Notes: a model not told the origin generated them from the letters alone. 64,000 bases of DNA from Kitasatospora sp. MMS16-BH015 (GCF_002943525.1 NZ_CP025394.1:7331001-7395000), one strand, 5' to 3'. Counted from the first letter of the stretch, positions 7,786 through 17,179 are shown. Translations and numbers: made by a program.

Positions 7786-9333
7786 ATGGCATCCAGCTCC
7801 AAGCGCAGCAGGCCGGCCCCGGCGGAAGCACCGGCGGTGGAGACCCCGCACGTGCGGGTGGCCGTGATCGGCTCCGGCTTCGGCGGGATCGGCGCCGGCG
7901 TCCGGCTGCGCCGCGCCGGGATCACCGACTTCGTCATCCTGGAGCGCGCCGCGGCCGTCGGCGGCACCTGGCGCGACAACAGCTACCCGGGCTGCGCCTG
8001 CGACGTGCCCTCGCACCTGTACTCCTTCTCCTTCGCGCCCAACCCCGAGTGGCCGCGCGCCTTCTCCTACCAGCCCGACATCCGGGCCTACCTGGAGAAG
8101 GTCACCGACACCTTCGGAGTGCGTCCGCACCTGCGCTTCAATGCCGAGGTGCTGGAGGCCCGTTGGGAGGACGAGCACAGCCGCTGGCGGCTCACCACGG
8201 CGGCCGGCGAGTGGACCGCCGACGCCGTGGTCTCGGCCGCCGGACCGCTGGCCGACCCGCAGATCCCGAACATCCCGGGCCTGGCCGACTTCCCCGGTCG
8301 GGTCTTCCACTCCTCCCGCTGGGACCACGACTACGACCTGCGCGGCAAGCGGGTCGCGGTGGTCGGCACCGGCGCCTCGGCCGCCCAGATCATCCCCGCG
8401 ATCCAGCCCCAGGTGGGGCAGTTGACGGTCTTCCAGCGCACCCCCGCCTGGGTGCTGCCGCGCGCCGACCGCGAGATCAGCGGCCTGGAGAAGTGGCTGC
8501 ACAGCGCCGTCCCGCCCACCGGCAAGCTCCGCCGGGGCGCCCTCTTCGCACTGCGCGAGCTCCAGGTGGACGCCTTCGTCCGCCGCCCCGGCGCGCTCAA
8601 GCTGGTGCAGCAGCTGGCCGTGCGCAACATCGAACGCGGCGTCCGTGACCCGCAGTTGCGCGCCAAGCTGACCCCGGACTACCGGATCGGCTGCAAGCGC
8701 ATCCTGCTCAGCAACACCTACTACCCGGCGCTCGCCGCACCCAACACCGAGGTGGTGGCGGCCGGCCTCTCCGAGGTGCGCGGCTCGACCCTGGTGGACG
8801 CGCAGGGCGGTGAGCACGAGGTGGACGCGATCGTCTTCGGCACCGGCTTCCACGTCACCGACATGCCCATCGGGGAGCGGGTGTTCGGGATCGGCGGGCG
8901 CAGCCTGCGCGAGGACTGGAAGGGCGGCATGGAGGCGCTGCGCGGCTCCACCGTGCACGGCTTCCCGAACCTGTTCTTCGTGATCGGCCCGAACACCGGG
9001 CTGGGCAACAGCTCGATGATCCTGATGATCGAATCCCAACTGAACTACCTGATAGACGCGTTGACCGCCCTCCCGGCCACCGGCGCGGTGGCCATGCACC
9101 CCACCGAGCGGGCCCAGCGCCGCTGGAACCTCGAACTCCAGCACAAGATGGAGCGCACCGTCTGGACCACCGGCGGCTGCCGCAGCTGGTACCTGGACGA
9201 GGGCGGCAAGAACACCGTGCTCTGGCCCGGCTCCACCAGCGGCTTCCGCCGCGCCACCCGCAAGGTCGACCTGGCCGAGTACGAGCTCATCCGGCACACC
9301 GCACCCAAGCCCGCCCTGGAGGTCTCCGCGTGA
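7786..9333 (+). CDS. Baeyer-Villiger-type flavin monooxygenase
   Basis: A 515-residue FAD/NADPH enzyme, expected to insert one oxygen of O2 next to a ketone, giving an ester or lactone. FAD-binding GSGFGG is at about 29-34 and the second Rossmann loop GTGASA at about 194-199. Between them FPGRVFHSSRWD (169-180) fits the Baeyer-Villiger fingerprint F-x-G-x3-H-x3-W-(P/D) exactly. Length is normal for type I enzymes. The ATG at 7786 has AGGAGG eight bases upstream, the best ribosome site in this region. It is the first gene of a three-gene operon whose stops and starts overlap (GTGA). The next genes encode an esterase-like hydrolase and a dehydrogenase, which fit successive steps. The ketone substrate is unknown. 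Confidence 0.92.
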   Translation: MASSSKRSRPAPAEAPAVETPHVRVAVIGSGFGGIGAGVRLRRAGITDFVILERAAAVGGTWRDNSYPGCACDVPSHLYSFSFAPNPEWPRAFSYQPDIRAYLEKVTDTFGVRPHLRFNAEVLEARWEDEHSRWRLTTAAGEWTADAVVSAAGPLADPQIPNIPGLADFPGRVFHSSRWDHDYDLRGKRVAVVGTGASAAQIIPAIQPQVGQLTVFQRTPAWVLPRADREISGLEKWLHSAVPPTGKLRRGALFALRELQVDAFVRRPGALKLVQQLAVRNIERGVRDPQLRAKLTPDYRIGCKRILLSNTYYPALAAPNTEVVAAGLSEVRGSTLVDAQGGEHEVDAIVFGTGFHVTDMPIGERVFGIGGRSLREDWKGGMEALRGSTVHGFPNLFFVIGPNTGLGNSSMILMIESQLNYLIDALTALPATGAVAMHPTERAQRRWNLELQHKMERTVWTTGGCRSWYLDEGGKNTVLWPGSTSGFRRATRKVDLAEYELIRHTAPKPALEVSA

Positions 9334-10319
9334 AGCCCGCCGTCACCCCGTACGACCCGGCCGCCGACTGCATACCGCCGGCCCCGGACGAGACCCTGCG
9401 GATCCGCTCCGCCGACGGCCACTGGATCCACGCCGAGGCCTTCGGCCCGGCCGGGGCCCCGCTGGTGGTGCTGGCCCACGGCTGGACCTGCTCGATCAGG
9501 TTCTGGGCCCCGGTGATCCGCCAACTCACCCCCGACTACCGGGTGGTGGCCTACGACCAGCGCGGCCACGGCGGCAGCGACCGGCCGCCCACCCAGGCCG
9601 GGTACTCCACCACCAAGCTGGCCGACGACCTGGAGGCGGTGCTGCGCCGGGTCGTCCCCGAGGGCGGGCGGGCGGTGCTGGCCGGGCACAGCATGGGCGG
9701 CATGACCATCATGGCCGCCGCCGACCGCACCGCCGTGGCCGACCGGACGGCCGCCGCCGTGCTGGTCTCCACCGGCGCGGGCGACCTGCTGGCCGAGCTC
9801 GCCGTGCTGCCGCCGTTCGTCCGCAGCGCGGGCGCCCGCCGCCTGGTGCACAAGCTGCTGCTCGAATCGCGGATGCCGCTCGGGAAGGTCAACGGGGTCA
9901 GCTCCGCCGCCCTCAAGTACGCCACCATGGGCCCGGCCAGCTCCCCGGCCCGGGTCCGCGCCACCGCCGAGGTGGTGCACGCCTGCCCGACCAGCACCCG
10001 CCACCGCTGGTCGCAGGTGCTCGGCGGCCTGGACGAGTACCACCAACTGCCCAAGCTCACCGCCCCCACCGCCGTGATCGTCGGCAGCCACGACCGGCTC
10101 ACCCCGCCGGTGCACGCCCGCCGGATCGAGGCCCTGCTGCCCGACTCGCACGGCCTGCTCGAACTGCCCGGGGTCGGCCACATGTCCCCGGTGGAGCGCC
10201 CGGCCGAGGTGGCCGGCGAGATCCGCCGCCTGGCCGGGATCGGCTTCGCGGCCACCCGGGTCACCGAGAAGTCCAGCGCCACGAAGTCCGCCACGACCCA
10301 AGGGAGTGTCAGCCAGTGA
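9330..10319 (+). CDS. Alpha/beta-fold hydrolase, probable ester or lactone hydrolase
   Basis: A 329-residue alpha/beta hydrolase. The oxyanion region VVLAHGWTCS is at about 46-55, the nucleophile elbow GHSMGG places Ser121, the acid is likely the Asp in VGSHDRLTP (about 250), and the base the His in GVGHMSP (about 290). The GTG start overlaps the monooxygenase stop by four bases (9330-9333), so the two are made together. A hydrolase directly behind a Baeyer-Villiger enzyme typically opens the ester or lactone it forms. No signal peptide, so it is cytoplasmic. Substrate assignment is inference from context. Confidence 0.9.
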   Translation: MKPAVTPYDPAADCIPPAPDETLRIRSADGHWIHAEAFGPAGAPLVVLAHGWTCSIRFWAPVIRQLTPDYRVVAYDQRGHGGSDRPPTQAGYSTTKLADDLEAVLRRVVPEGGRAVLAGHSMGGMTIMAAADRTAVADRTAAAVLVSTGAGDLLAELAVLPPFVRSAGARRLVHKLLLESRMPLGKVNGVSSAALKYATMGPASSPARVRATAEVVHACPTSTRHRWSQVLGGLDEYHQLPKLTAPTAVIVGSHDRLTPPVHARRIEALLPDSHGLLELPGVGHMSPVERPAEVAGEIRRLAGIGFAATRVTEKSSATKSATTQGSVSQ

Positions 10320-11206
10320 GTGCCGTCCCACCCCTCTCCGCCCAGGTCGTCGTGGTCACCGGTGCCGCCCGCGGTGTCGGCGCCCTGACCGCCCGCAAGC
10401 TCGCCCAGGCCGGGGCCAAGGTCGCCCTGGTCGGCCTCGAACCCGAGGAGCTCAAGGCCGCCGCCGCGCTCTGCGGCCCGTCCGCCTCCTGGTGGGAGGC
10501 CGACGTCACCGACCTGGACGGGCTGACCGCCACCGCCCGGGCCATCCAGGACAAGTACGGCCGGATCGACACCGTGGTGGCCAACGCCGGGATCGCCATC
10601 GGCGGCCCGCTGGAGGACAGCGACCCCCGGGCGTACAACCGCGTCATCGAGGTCAACCTGCTCGGTTCGGTGACCACCGCCCGCGCCTTCCTCCCGGCCC
10701 TGGTCGAGAGCGGCGGCTACTTCCTGCAGATCGCCTCGCTCGCGGCGATCACCCCGGCCCCGCTGATGTCCGCCTACTGCGCGAGCAAGGCCGGTGTCGA
10801 GGCATTCGCCCACTCGCTGCGCGCCGAGGTCGCCTACCAGGGCGTCAAGGTCGGTGTGGGGTACCTGAGTTGGACCGACACCGACATGGTGCGCGGGGCC
10901 GACCAGGACGAGGTGCTGCGTCGGATGCGGGCCCAGCTGCCCTGGCCGGCCAACAAGACCTACCCGCTGCCCCCGGCCGTGGACCGCCTGGTGGCCGGCA
11001 TCGCCCGCCGCTCCGCCCACGTCTACGCCCAGGCCTGGCTGCGCGGCATGCAGCCGATCCGCCACCTGCTGCCCAGCCTGATCGCCGCCGTCGGCAGCCG
11101 CGACATCGCCAAGCTCGCCCCCGACCTCAAGGCCACCGCCGCCAGTCGGCTCCGCGCGGTCGGCGCCGGCGGCGCCGCCGACTCGGCTGCCCGGCAAGAG
11201 GTCTGA
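10316..11206 (+). CDS. Short-chain dehydrogenase/reductase
   Basis: A 296-residue SDR oxidoreductase. The cofactor loop TGAARGVG lies at about 15-22, the stabilising NAG at about 91-93 (VVANAGIA), catalytic Ser in IASLA at about 141, and the active-site YCASK near 155. The lack of a basic residue right after the glycine loop does not settle NAD versus NADP. It starts by GTGA overlap with the hydrolase (10316-10319) and ends the operon. It may oxidise the alcohol released by the hydrolase, or reduce a related ketone. The C-terminal 60 residues are an extension often seen in SDRs linked to lipid or membrane substrates. Order monooxygenase, hydrolase, SDR recalls the mycobacterial mymA operon. 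Confidence 0.9.
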   Translation: MSAVPPLSAQVVVVTGAARGVGALTARKLAQAGAKVALVGLEPEELKAAAALCGPSASWWEADVTDLDGLTATARAIQDKYGRIDTVVANAGIAIGGPLEDSDPRAYNRVIEVNLLGSVTTARAFLPALVESGGYFLQIASLAAITPAPLMSAYCASKAGVEAFAHSLRAEVAYQGVKVGVGYLSWTDTDMVRGADQDEVLRRMRAQLPWPANKTYPLPPAVDRLVAGIARRSAHVYAQAWLRGMQPIRHLLPSLIAAVGSRDIAKLAPDLKATAASRLRAVGAGGAADSAARQEV

Positions 11207-11210
11207 TGCA

Positions 11211-11259
11211 CCGTCAGGTCGCTCGTCCTGCCGAAGCGGCGGGGAGGGCGACCTGACGG
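11211..11259. terminator. Bidirectional hairpin between convergent genes
   Basis: CCGTCAGGTCGC (11211-11222) pairs perfectly with 11248-11259 around a 25-base loop. It starts four bases after the SDR stop and ends six bases before the stop of the convergent gene, so it can end transcription from both sides. Confidence 0.75.
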
Positions 11260-11265
11260 GCCCGG

Positions 11266-11889
11266 CTACTTGATGTTGACGTGGATGTTGAACTTCATCG
11301 ACACCACGCCGATGAACAGGTTGCCCTGCACCTTCCGGGTGTCCAGGGTGTCGCCCACCTGGCCCTTGCCCTTGGCCTCCTTGTCCTCGGGCTTCAGGGA
11401 GGTGAGGTTGAAGAACAGGTTCGGCGCGAGTTCGGCCGCGATCTTGCCGATCTCCGTCCAGGACTTGCGGACGCTCGCGTAGTCCGCGGCGGTGAGGTCC
11501 GTGCCGTAGGTGAAGTTCAGTTGGCCCCCGCCGATGTACTGGTTGGTGGCCTGCCGGAAGAGCTGGACGGCGTCCTCGTCGAACTGCAGGTCGGTGTTGT
11601 CGAAGGCCTCGATCTCCGCCAGGATCTCGTCTCGCTTGGCGCTGATCTTGAGCTTGCGCGCCTCCTTGGCGGCCTTGGCCGTCTTCTCGTTCTTGTCGGC
11701 CACGATGGCCTTCTCGGCCGAGTCGAGGCCGGTCTTCTTGCTGCAGGCCACGTCGAGCGTGGTCGACCAGACGGCGTCGGTGATCCAGGCGCGGTCGAAC
11801 TGGATCCGCTCGCAGAAGGCGAGCAGCAGCTGCTCGGCCTCCTCCCTGCTGGTGGCGTACGTGATCCCGTCGCTGGTGGTTGCCGGCAT
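11266..11889 (-). CDS. Hypothetical lysine-rich protein
   Basis: A 207-residue protein that I do not recognise. It lacks a signal peptide. The central part (about 60-115) is a highly charged Lys/Glu-rich segment likely to form a long helix or coiled coil. The C-terminal part is strand-like (NLFIGVVSMKFNIHVNIK). The strong GGGAGGGG before the ATG at 11889 supports expression. Codon choice is less GC-extreme than its neighbours (many AAG and TTC residues), which fits a surface or structural protein or acquisition from elsewhere. A structural (tail- or vesicle-like) protein is a guess only. Confidence 0.75.
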   Translation of the reverse strand: MPATTSDGITYATSREEAEQLLLAFCERIQFDRAWITDAVWSTTLDVACSKKTGLDSAEKAIVADKNEKTAKAAKEARKLKISAKRDEILAEIEAFDNTDLQFDEDAVQLFRQATNQYIGGGQLNFTYGTDLTAADYASVRKSWTEIGKIAAELAPNLFFNLTSLKPEDKEAKGKGQVGDTLDTRKVQGNLFIGVVSMKFNIHVNIK

Positions 11890-11977
11890 GGCGGTCCCCT
11901 CCCGATATCCCCCCGTGCCCCCCGGGGTGCTGGGCCCCGGCTCAACTCAGCACTCTGCCACGGAGGGTGACGGTAGG

Positions 11978-13204
11978 CTAGCTGTCGGTGTGGACCTGTC
12001 GCATCCGGACCGCCGCGTACACGCACCCCGCCAGGGCCAGGTCGGAGAGCAGCATGAAGCCGATCGAGTAGCTGCCCTTGGCGCTGTAGATCGCGCCCAT
12101 CACCAGCGGTGGCACGAAGCCGCCGAGCCCGCCGACGGCGCCCACGATGCCCGTCACGCTGCCGACCTGGGCCACCGGGGTGACCTGGGCGACCAGGGCG
12201 AAGACCGCCCCGCTGGAGGTGCCGAGGCCCGCCGCCATCAGCAGGAAGGCGATCGTGCCGACGGGGCTCAGCTCCGGGTCGAAGGCCTGGACGATCGCGA
12301 GCAGCGCGGTCAGCGCCAGCGACCAGGCCGTCACCCGGGCCGGGTGGACGCGGTCCGAGAGCCAGCCGCCGAGCGGGCGGAAGACCACCGTCACCAGCGC
12401 GAACCCGGCCGCCCGGGTGCCGGCGTCGGTGGCCGAGAGGTGGTACCAGGTCTTGAGGTAGGTGGGCAGGTAGACGCCGAAGGCCACGATGCCGCCGAAC
12501 CCGATCGCGTACAGCCCCGACAGCTCCCAGGTGACCCGCAGCCGCCCGGCCGTGGCCAGCCGGCCGGCCAGCGGCGCGGTCGGCACCACCCGGTCCGGGC
12601 GGTCGCGGACGAACAGCAGGGCGAGCCCCACGTAGACCGCGAGCGCCACCGCCAGCACGGTGAACGGCAGGTCGTGCCCGTGCTTCCAGAGCCGCGGCGT
12701 GAAGTACCCGGACAGCGCCACCCCGCCCATGCCCATGCCGAACACGCCCACGCCCAGGCCGCGCTTGTGCGGCGGGAACCAGGAGTTGACCAGCGGCACG
12801 CCGATCGCGAAGGTCGTCCCGCCCAGGCCCAGCAGGAAGCCGACGCCCAGCAGCGCCCCGTACGAGCTCTTGGCCGGGATCAGCAGCAGCACCGGCAGGA
12901 TGGTCAGCCCCGAGACCAGCGGGAACATCAGCCGCGCCCCGTACCGGTCGGTCAGCGCCCCGACCGGCACCCGCCCCAGCGAGCCCACCAGCACCGGCAC
13001 CGCGACCAGCAGCGACTGGGCGAAGGAGGACATGTGCAGCGTCTTGTCGAACTCCCCGGCCAGCGGCGCGATCAGGTTCCAGGCCCAGAAGGTGAGGGTG
13101 AACCCGACCGTGGCCACCACCAGGTTCACGTACGCGGTCGGTGACACCCGTTCGCCAGCGGCAGCGTCCGGCCTCGGTGACGTCCGCTCCTCTGCAGCGC
13201 TCAT
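11978..13204 (-). CDS. MFS transporter, nitrate/nitrite (NarK) type
   Basis: A 408-residue, 12-helix major facilitator protein. NarK-family nitrate signature sequence can be seen in GLGGTTFAIGVPLVNSWF (helix 5) and SVTGIVGAVGGLGGFVPP (helix 11), the two glycine-rich segments that line the nitrate path. The A-motif is GALTDRYGARL. It likely exchanges nitrate and nitrite across the membrane. No nitrate reductase genes are in the window. The ATG at 13204 has GAGGGG directly abutting it, too close for a normal ribosome site, so an in-frame GTG at 13225 remains possible. The promoter faces away from the SDR gene at 13436. Confidence 0.85.
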   Translation of the reverse strand: MSAAEERTSPRPDAAAGERVSPTAYVNLVVATVGFTLTFWAWNLIAPLAGEFDKTLHMSSFAQSLLVAVPVLVGSLGRVPVGALTDRYGARLMFPLVSGLTILPVLLLIPAKSSYGALLGVGFLLGLGGTTFAIGVPLVNSWFPPHKRGLGVGVFGMGMGGVALSGYFTPRLWKHGHDLPFTVLAVALAVYVGLALLFVRDRPDRVVPTAPLAGRLATAGRLRVTWELSGLYAIGFGGIVAFGVYLPTYLKTWYHLSATDAGTRAAGFALVTVVFRPLGGWLSDRVHPARVTAWSLALTALLAIVQAFDPELSPVGTIAFLLMAAGLGTSSGAVFALVAQVTPVAQVGSVTGIVGAVGGLGGFVPPLVMGAIYSAKGSYSIGFMLLSDLALAGCVYAAVRMRQVHTDS

Positions 13205-13435
13205 CCCCTCATCACAGCAGCGCACCCCCACCCGCCCCGGGCAGCGCCGCACCCCGCCCCGGCGGTCTCCACCGAACGGAGCAGTTGCTTCCCGCACGCC
13301 GACGCCCGGTCGGGCCGCAGGCCCCACCGCTCCAGGAGTTCCGCCGCGAGCCCGGGCGGCCCGGGGCGGTGGCCTGCGTCACTCGGGGCCGGACCGGCCC
13401 ACCTGACGTGGCCTCATCCCAGTACGGTCTAGCCC

Positions 13436-14206
13436 ATGACGACAGCTCTCATCACCGGCGCCACGGCCGGAATCGGTGCCGCCTTCGCCCGCCGCCTCGC
13501 CAAGGACGGCCGCGACCTCGTGCTGGTCGCCCGCGACACCGCCCGCCTGGAGGCGGCCGCCACCGACCTCGGCGAGACCTACGGCGTCAAGGTCGAGACC
13601 CTGACCGCCGATCTGGCCACCGAGGCCGGCATCGCCGCCGTCGAGGAGCGGCTGGGTGAGGCCGAGCGGCCGGTGGACATCCTGGTCAACAACGCGGGGT
13701 TCGGGCACAAGGGTGCCTTCCTGGCCGTCCCGGTCGAGGAGGAGCTCACGATGGTCAAGGTGCACGTGGAGGCGGTGCTGCGGCTGACCACCGCCGCCAT
13801 CCCGGGGATGAAGGCCCGGGGCTTCGGCGGGATCGTCAACGTGGCCTCCGTCGCGGCCTTCCTGCCGCGCGGCACCTACGGCGCCTCCAAGGCCTGGGTG
13901 GTCAGCTTCACCCAGGGCGCCGCCCGCGACCTGGCGGGCAGCGGCGTCCGCCTGCTCGCCCTCTGCCCGGGCTTCACCCGCACCGAGTTCCACGAGCGGG
14001 CCGGCATGGGCACCTCCAACATCCCGGCCTGGAGCTGGCTCTCGGCCGAGCGCGTGGTCGACGACGCCCTCCGCGACCTGGCCCGCAACCGCACCCTCTC
14101 CGTCCCCGGCAAGCGCTACCAGGCCCTGGTCACCCTCGCCCGCCTCCTCCCGCCCGGCCGCCTCGGCGGCGTCTCCTCCAAGGCGGCCCGCACCTACCGC
14201 GACTGA
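13436..14206 (+). CDS. Short-chain dehydrogenase/reductase (classical, KR-like)
   Basis: A 256-residue SDR. TGATAGIG at about 7-14 binds the dinucleotide, VNNAGFG is at about 88-94, catalytic Ser lies in VASVAAF (about 140), and Tyr and Lys in YGASKAW (about 149-153). It should interconvert an alcohol and a carbonyl with NAD(P)H in the cytoplasm; the substrate is unknown. There is no Shine-Dalgarno sequence. TACGGT ends seven bases before the ATG, the arrangement of a leaderless mRNA. It stands alone between the divergent NarK-type gene and the ABC exporter. Confidence 0.9.
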   Translation: MTTALITGATAGIGAAFARRLAKDGRDLVLVARDTARLEAAATDLGETYGVKVETLTADLATEAGIAAVEERLGEAERPVDILVNNAGFGHKGAFLAVPVEEELTMVKVHVEAVLRLTTAAIPGMKARGFGGIVNVASVAAFLPRGTYGASKAWVVSFTQGAARDLAGSGVRLLALCPGFTRTEFHERAGMGTSNIPAWSWLSAERVVDDALRDLARNRTLSVPGKRYQALVTLARLLPPGRLGGVSSKAARTYRD

Positions 14207-14455
14207 CGGCGGGGAGACGTTGCTCGTCAGGTCGACCGCCAAGACAGCGAGGAGCGTCACCAGGCCAAGCACCGGACCGACGGCGAACGCCGAGCAGCCG
14301 CCGCCCGCCCGCTCGCCCCGGGGCTCGTTCGCGCCGTCCACAGCCGGCATTGGCCTCAAGCTCAATATTAGCTTGCCTAACAATGAGCCTTCCTCGGTAT
14401 GCTGGGGAGGCGGGCGCAGCCGTGCCCGCGTTCCGTCCGGACCGGGAGGTCGCGC

Positions 14456-16300
14456 TTGAAGCCCGAAGGCATCGCATGGAGCCCGCCGCCGCGGGCGGCG
14501 GGGGAGCCGAAGCCGCCCGCGCAGGTGCGGCGGATCCTCGGGCTGTTCCGGCCGTACGCGGGGCGGCTCGCCGTGGTGGGGCTGTTGGTGGGGGCCTCGG
14601 CCGTGGTGTCGGTGACCACGCCGTTCCTGCTGCGGGCGGTGCTGGACACCGCGCTGCCGCAGGGGCGGACCGGTCTGCTCAGCCTGCTCGCGCTCGGGAT
14701 GATCGCGGCGGCCGTGGTCAACAGCATCTTCAACGTGCTGCAGACGCTGATCTCCACCACGGTGGGCCAGCGGGTGATGCACGACCTGCGCACAGCGGTC
14801 TACAGCCACCTCCAGCGCCAGTCGCTGGCCTTCTTCACCCGCACCCGCACCGGCGAGGTGCAGTCGCGGATAGCCAACGACATCGGCGGCATGCAGTCCA
14901 CCGTGACCTCCACCGCCACCTCCCTGGTCTCCAACCTGACCAGCGTGGTGGCCACCGTGGTGGCCATGGTCGCGCTCGACTGGCGCCTGACCATCGTCTC
15001 GCTGCTCCTGCTGCCGCTGTTCGTCTGGATCAGCCGCCGGGTCGGCAACGAGCGGAAGAAGATCACCACCGAGAAGCAGCGCCAGCTCGCCCTGATGAGC
15101 TCGGCGGTGCAGGAGTCGCTCTCGGTCAGCGGCATCCTGCTGGGCCGCACGATGGGCCGCTCCGACTCGCTCTCGCGGGACTTCACCCGCCAGTCCGACG
15201 AGCTGGCCGAGCTCCAGATCCGCTCCAGCATGGCCGGGCGCTGGCGGATGTCCACCATCGGCATCGTGATGGCCGCGATGCCCGCCGCGATCTACTGGGC
15301 GGCCGGCCTGACCGCCTCCGGCGGGGCGCCGTTGGTCTCGATCGGCACCCTGGTGGCCTTCGTCTCGCTCCAGCAGGGCCTGCTGCGCCCGACCGTCAGC
15401 CTGCTCTCCACCGGCGTGGACGTGCAGACCTCGCTCGCGCTGTTCACCCGGATCTTCGAGTACCTGGACCTCCCGGTGGAGATCGCCGAGAAGCCCGACG
15501 CGGTGCACCTCGGCCGGATCCGGGGCGACGTCACCTTCGAGGGCGTGGAGTTCCGCTACCAGCCGGACCAGGCCGAGCCCACGCTGACCGGCATCGACCT
15601 CAAGGTGCCCGCCGGCAGCAGCCTGGCCGTGGTCGGCGAGACCGGTTCCGGCAAGACCACGCTCAGCTACTTGGTGCCCCGGCTCTACGACGTGACGGCG
15701 GGCCGGGTGACGGTGGACGGCACGGACGTGCGCGACCTCTCCTTCGCCAGCCTGGCCGAGGCCACCGGCGTGGTCTCCCAGGAGACGTACCTCTTCCACG
15801 CCTCGGTGGCCGACAACCTGCGCTTCGCCAAGCCGGAGGCCACCGACGAGGAGCTGGTCGCGGCGGCGAAGGCGGCCCGGATCCACCAGCTGATCGCCGA
15901 CCTGCCCGAGGGCTACGACACCGTGGTGGGCGAGCGCGGCTACCGCTTCTCCGGCGGGGAGAAGCAGCGGCTCGCGATCGCCCGGACCATCCTGCGCGAC
16001 CCGCCGGTGCTGATCCTGGACGAGGCGACCAGCGCGCTGGACAACCGGACCGAGCTGGCCGTGCAGCAGGCCGTGGACAACCTCTCGGCCGGCCGCACCA
16101 CGATCACCATCGCGCACCGGCTCTCCACCGTCCGGGGCGCCGACCAGATCGCCGTGCTCGACGCCGGCCGGATCGCCGAACTCGGCACCCACGAGGAGCT
16201 GCTGGCCCTGGGCGGCAAGTACGCGGCCCTGCTGCGCCGGGAGGCCCCGGCGCCGGACGGCGGGGTGCCCGCTCAGGCCGCCAGCGGACGCTCGTTGTAG
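14456..16300 (+). CDS. ABC exporter with fused membrane and ATPase domains
   Basis: A 614-residue half-transporter that should act as a homodimer. The membrane domain of six helices spans about 30-330 and the ATPase about 350-600. Walker A is GETGSGKTT, the signature FSGGEKQRLAIAR, Walker B VLILDEATSALD and the H-loop IAHRLS. Multidrug and lipid exporters of the MsbA/BmrA type share this layout. The TTG at 14456 is preferred over an in-frame ATG at 14399 because GGGAGG lies six bases upstream. It overlaps the 3' end of the convergent plsC-like gene by 28 bases. The substrate is not predictable. Confidence 0.92.
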   Translation: MKPEGIAWSPPPRAAGEPKPPAQVRRILGLFRPYAGRLAVVGLLVGASAVVSVTTPFLLRAVLDTALPQGRTGLLSLLALGMIAAAVVNSIFNVLQTLISTTVGQRVMHDLRTAVYSHLQRQSLAFFTRTRTGEVQSRIANDIGGMQSTVTSTATSLVSNLTSVVATVVAMVALDWRLTIVSLLLLPLFVWISRRVGNERKKITTEKQRQLALMSSAVQESLSVSGILLGRTMGRSDSLSRDFTRQSDELAELQIRSSMAGRWRMSTIGIVMAAMPAAIYWAAGLTASGGAPLVSIGTLVAFVSLQQGLLRPTVSLLSTGVDVQTSLALFTRIFEYLDLPVEIAEKPDAVHLGRIRGDVTFEGVEFRYQPDQAEPTLTGIDLKVPAGSSLAVVGETGSGKTTLSYLVPRLYDVTAGRVTVDGTDVRDLSFASLAEATGVVSQETYLFHASVADNLRFAKPEATDEELVAAAKAARIHQLIADLPEGYDTVVGERGYRFSGGEKQRLAIARTILRDPPVLILDEATSALDNRTELAVQQAVDNLSAGRTTITIAHRLSTVRGADQIAVLDAGRIAELGTHEELLALGGKYAALLRREAPAPDGGVPAQAASGRSL

Positions 16301-16941
16301 GTCTCGGCCGTCTCCTGGCCGGAGAGCTTCTGGATGGCGGCCATCACCTCGTCGGTGACCTGGCGGCGGGCCCGGGCGTTGCGGGCCTGCCCGTGCAGCT
16401 CGGTGAAGTGCAGCGGCTCGCCGAACCGGACGGTGACCTTGCGCAGGCGCGGGATGCGCTTGCCCACCGGCAGGATCTGGTCGGGGCCCTCCAGGGCCAC
16501 CGGCACCACCGGCACCCCGGCGGTCAGCGCCAGCCAGGCCACGCCGGTCTTGCCCCGGTAGAGCCGGCCGTCCAGCGAGCGGGTGCCCTCGGGGTAGATC
16601 CCGAACGCCTTGCCGTCCTGCAGGATCTCCAGCGCCGACTCCAGCGAGGCCTGCGCCGAGCGGTAGGTGCCGCGCTCGACCGGCACGGCGTTGATCGCCT
16701 CGAAGAAGGAGCGGGAGAGCGCGCCCTTGAGGCCGGTGCCGGTGAAGTACTCGGCCTTGGCGAGGAAGAACACCTGACGGGGGGCGGTCAGCGGGATGAC
16801 CACGCTGTCCACGAAGGACAGGTGGTTGCTGGCCAGGATCACCCCGCCCCCGCGCGGCACGTTCTCCAGCCCCTCGATGACGGGCCGGTACACGGTCTTC
16901 GCCAGCGGCTTGAGCACGAGCTTCGTGATGAGGTTGATCAT
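16273..16941 (-). CDS. plsC: 1-acyl-sn-glycerol-3-phosphate acyltransferase
   Basis: A 222-residue membrane-associated acyltransferase that converts lysophosphatidic acid to phosphatidic acid in phospholipid synthesis. Motif I is NHLSFVD with His40 and Asp45 (H-x4-D). Motif III is YPEGTRS at about 117-123, and the downstream VPVVPVALEG is the usual motif IV. Length is typical. The ATG at 16941 has GGGAGGG seven bases upstream. It is convergent with, and overlaps by 28 bases, the ABC exporter gene. A related lyso-lipid or ornithine-lipid acyltransferase role cannot be excluded, since streptomycetes carry several PlsC paralogues. Confidence 0.9.
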   Translation of the reverse strand: MINLITKLVLKPLAKTVYRPVIEGLENVPRGGGVILASNHLSFVDSVVIPLTAPRQVFFLAKAEYFTGTGLKGALSRSFFEAINAVPVERGTYRSAQASLESALEILQDGKAFGIYPEGTRSLDGRLYRGKTGVAWLALTAGVPVVPVALEGPDQILPVGKRIPRLRKVTVRFGEPLHFTELHGQARNARARRQVTDEVMAAIQKLSGQETAETYNERPLAA

Positions 16942-17179
16942 GGACCCTCCCTGGCCGGTGAATCCCCGGGCGCGAACCGGGGCCGAGGTCAGACCGCAGG
17001 TTACGTCATCCCCCTAGTGCCCCGCCCCCATGACGGTTGTGTGCGGACTGCGATCCTGGTCACGCCCCCTGCCCGGACTGAAGGCCCCTCAGGGGCTCGA
17101 TTTCGTTCGCACACCCCTGTAACGTCTCGGCCCGCCACCGCGTCGGTGGGGTGTCAGCACAGCTAACGGGGGAGTGGAC

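Noticed and set aside
14207..14350. Minus-strand frame starting MPAVDGANEP with one hydrophobic segment.
   Set aside because: It has no stop before running antisense through the SDR gene and no recognisable domain, so it is more likely a shadow, although a remnant cannot be excluded.
14362..14380. A possible third iron box upstream of the ABC exporter (TTAG...CCTAA).
   Set aside because: Only 11 of 19 positions agree with the consensus, with wrong half-site spacing. The two real boxes in this window match at 17.
13379..16192. Very long minus-strand open frame across the SDR and ABC exporter.
   Set aside because: It is an out-of-phase antisense frame caused by high GC, rich in His, Gly, Asp and Arg without domains.
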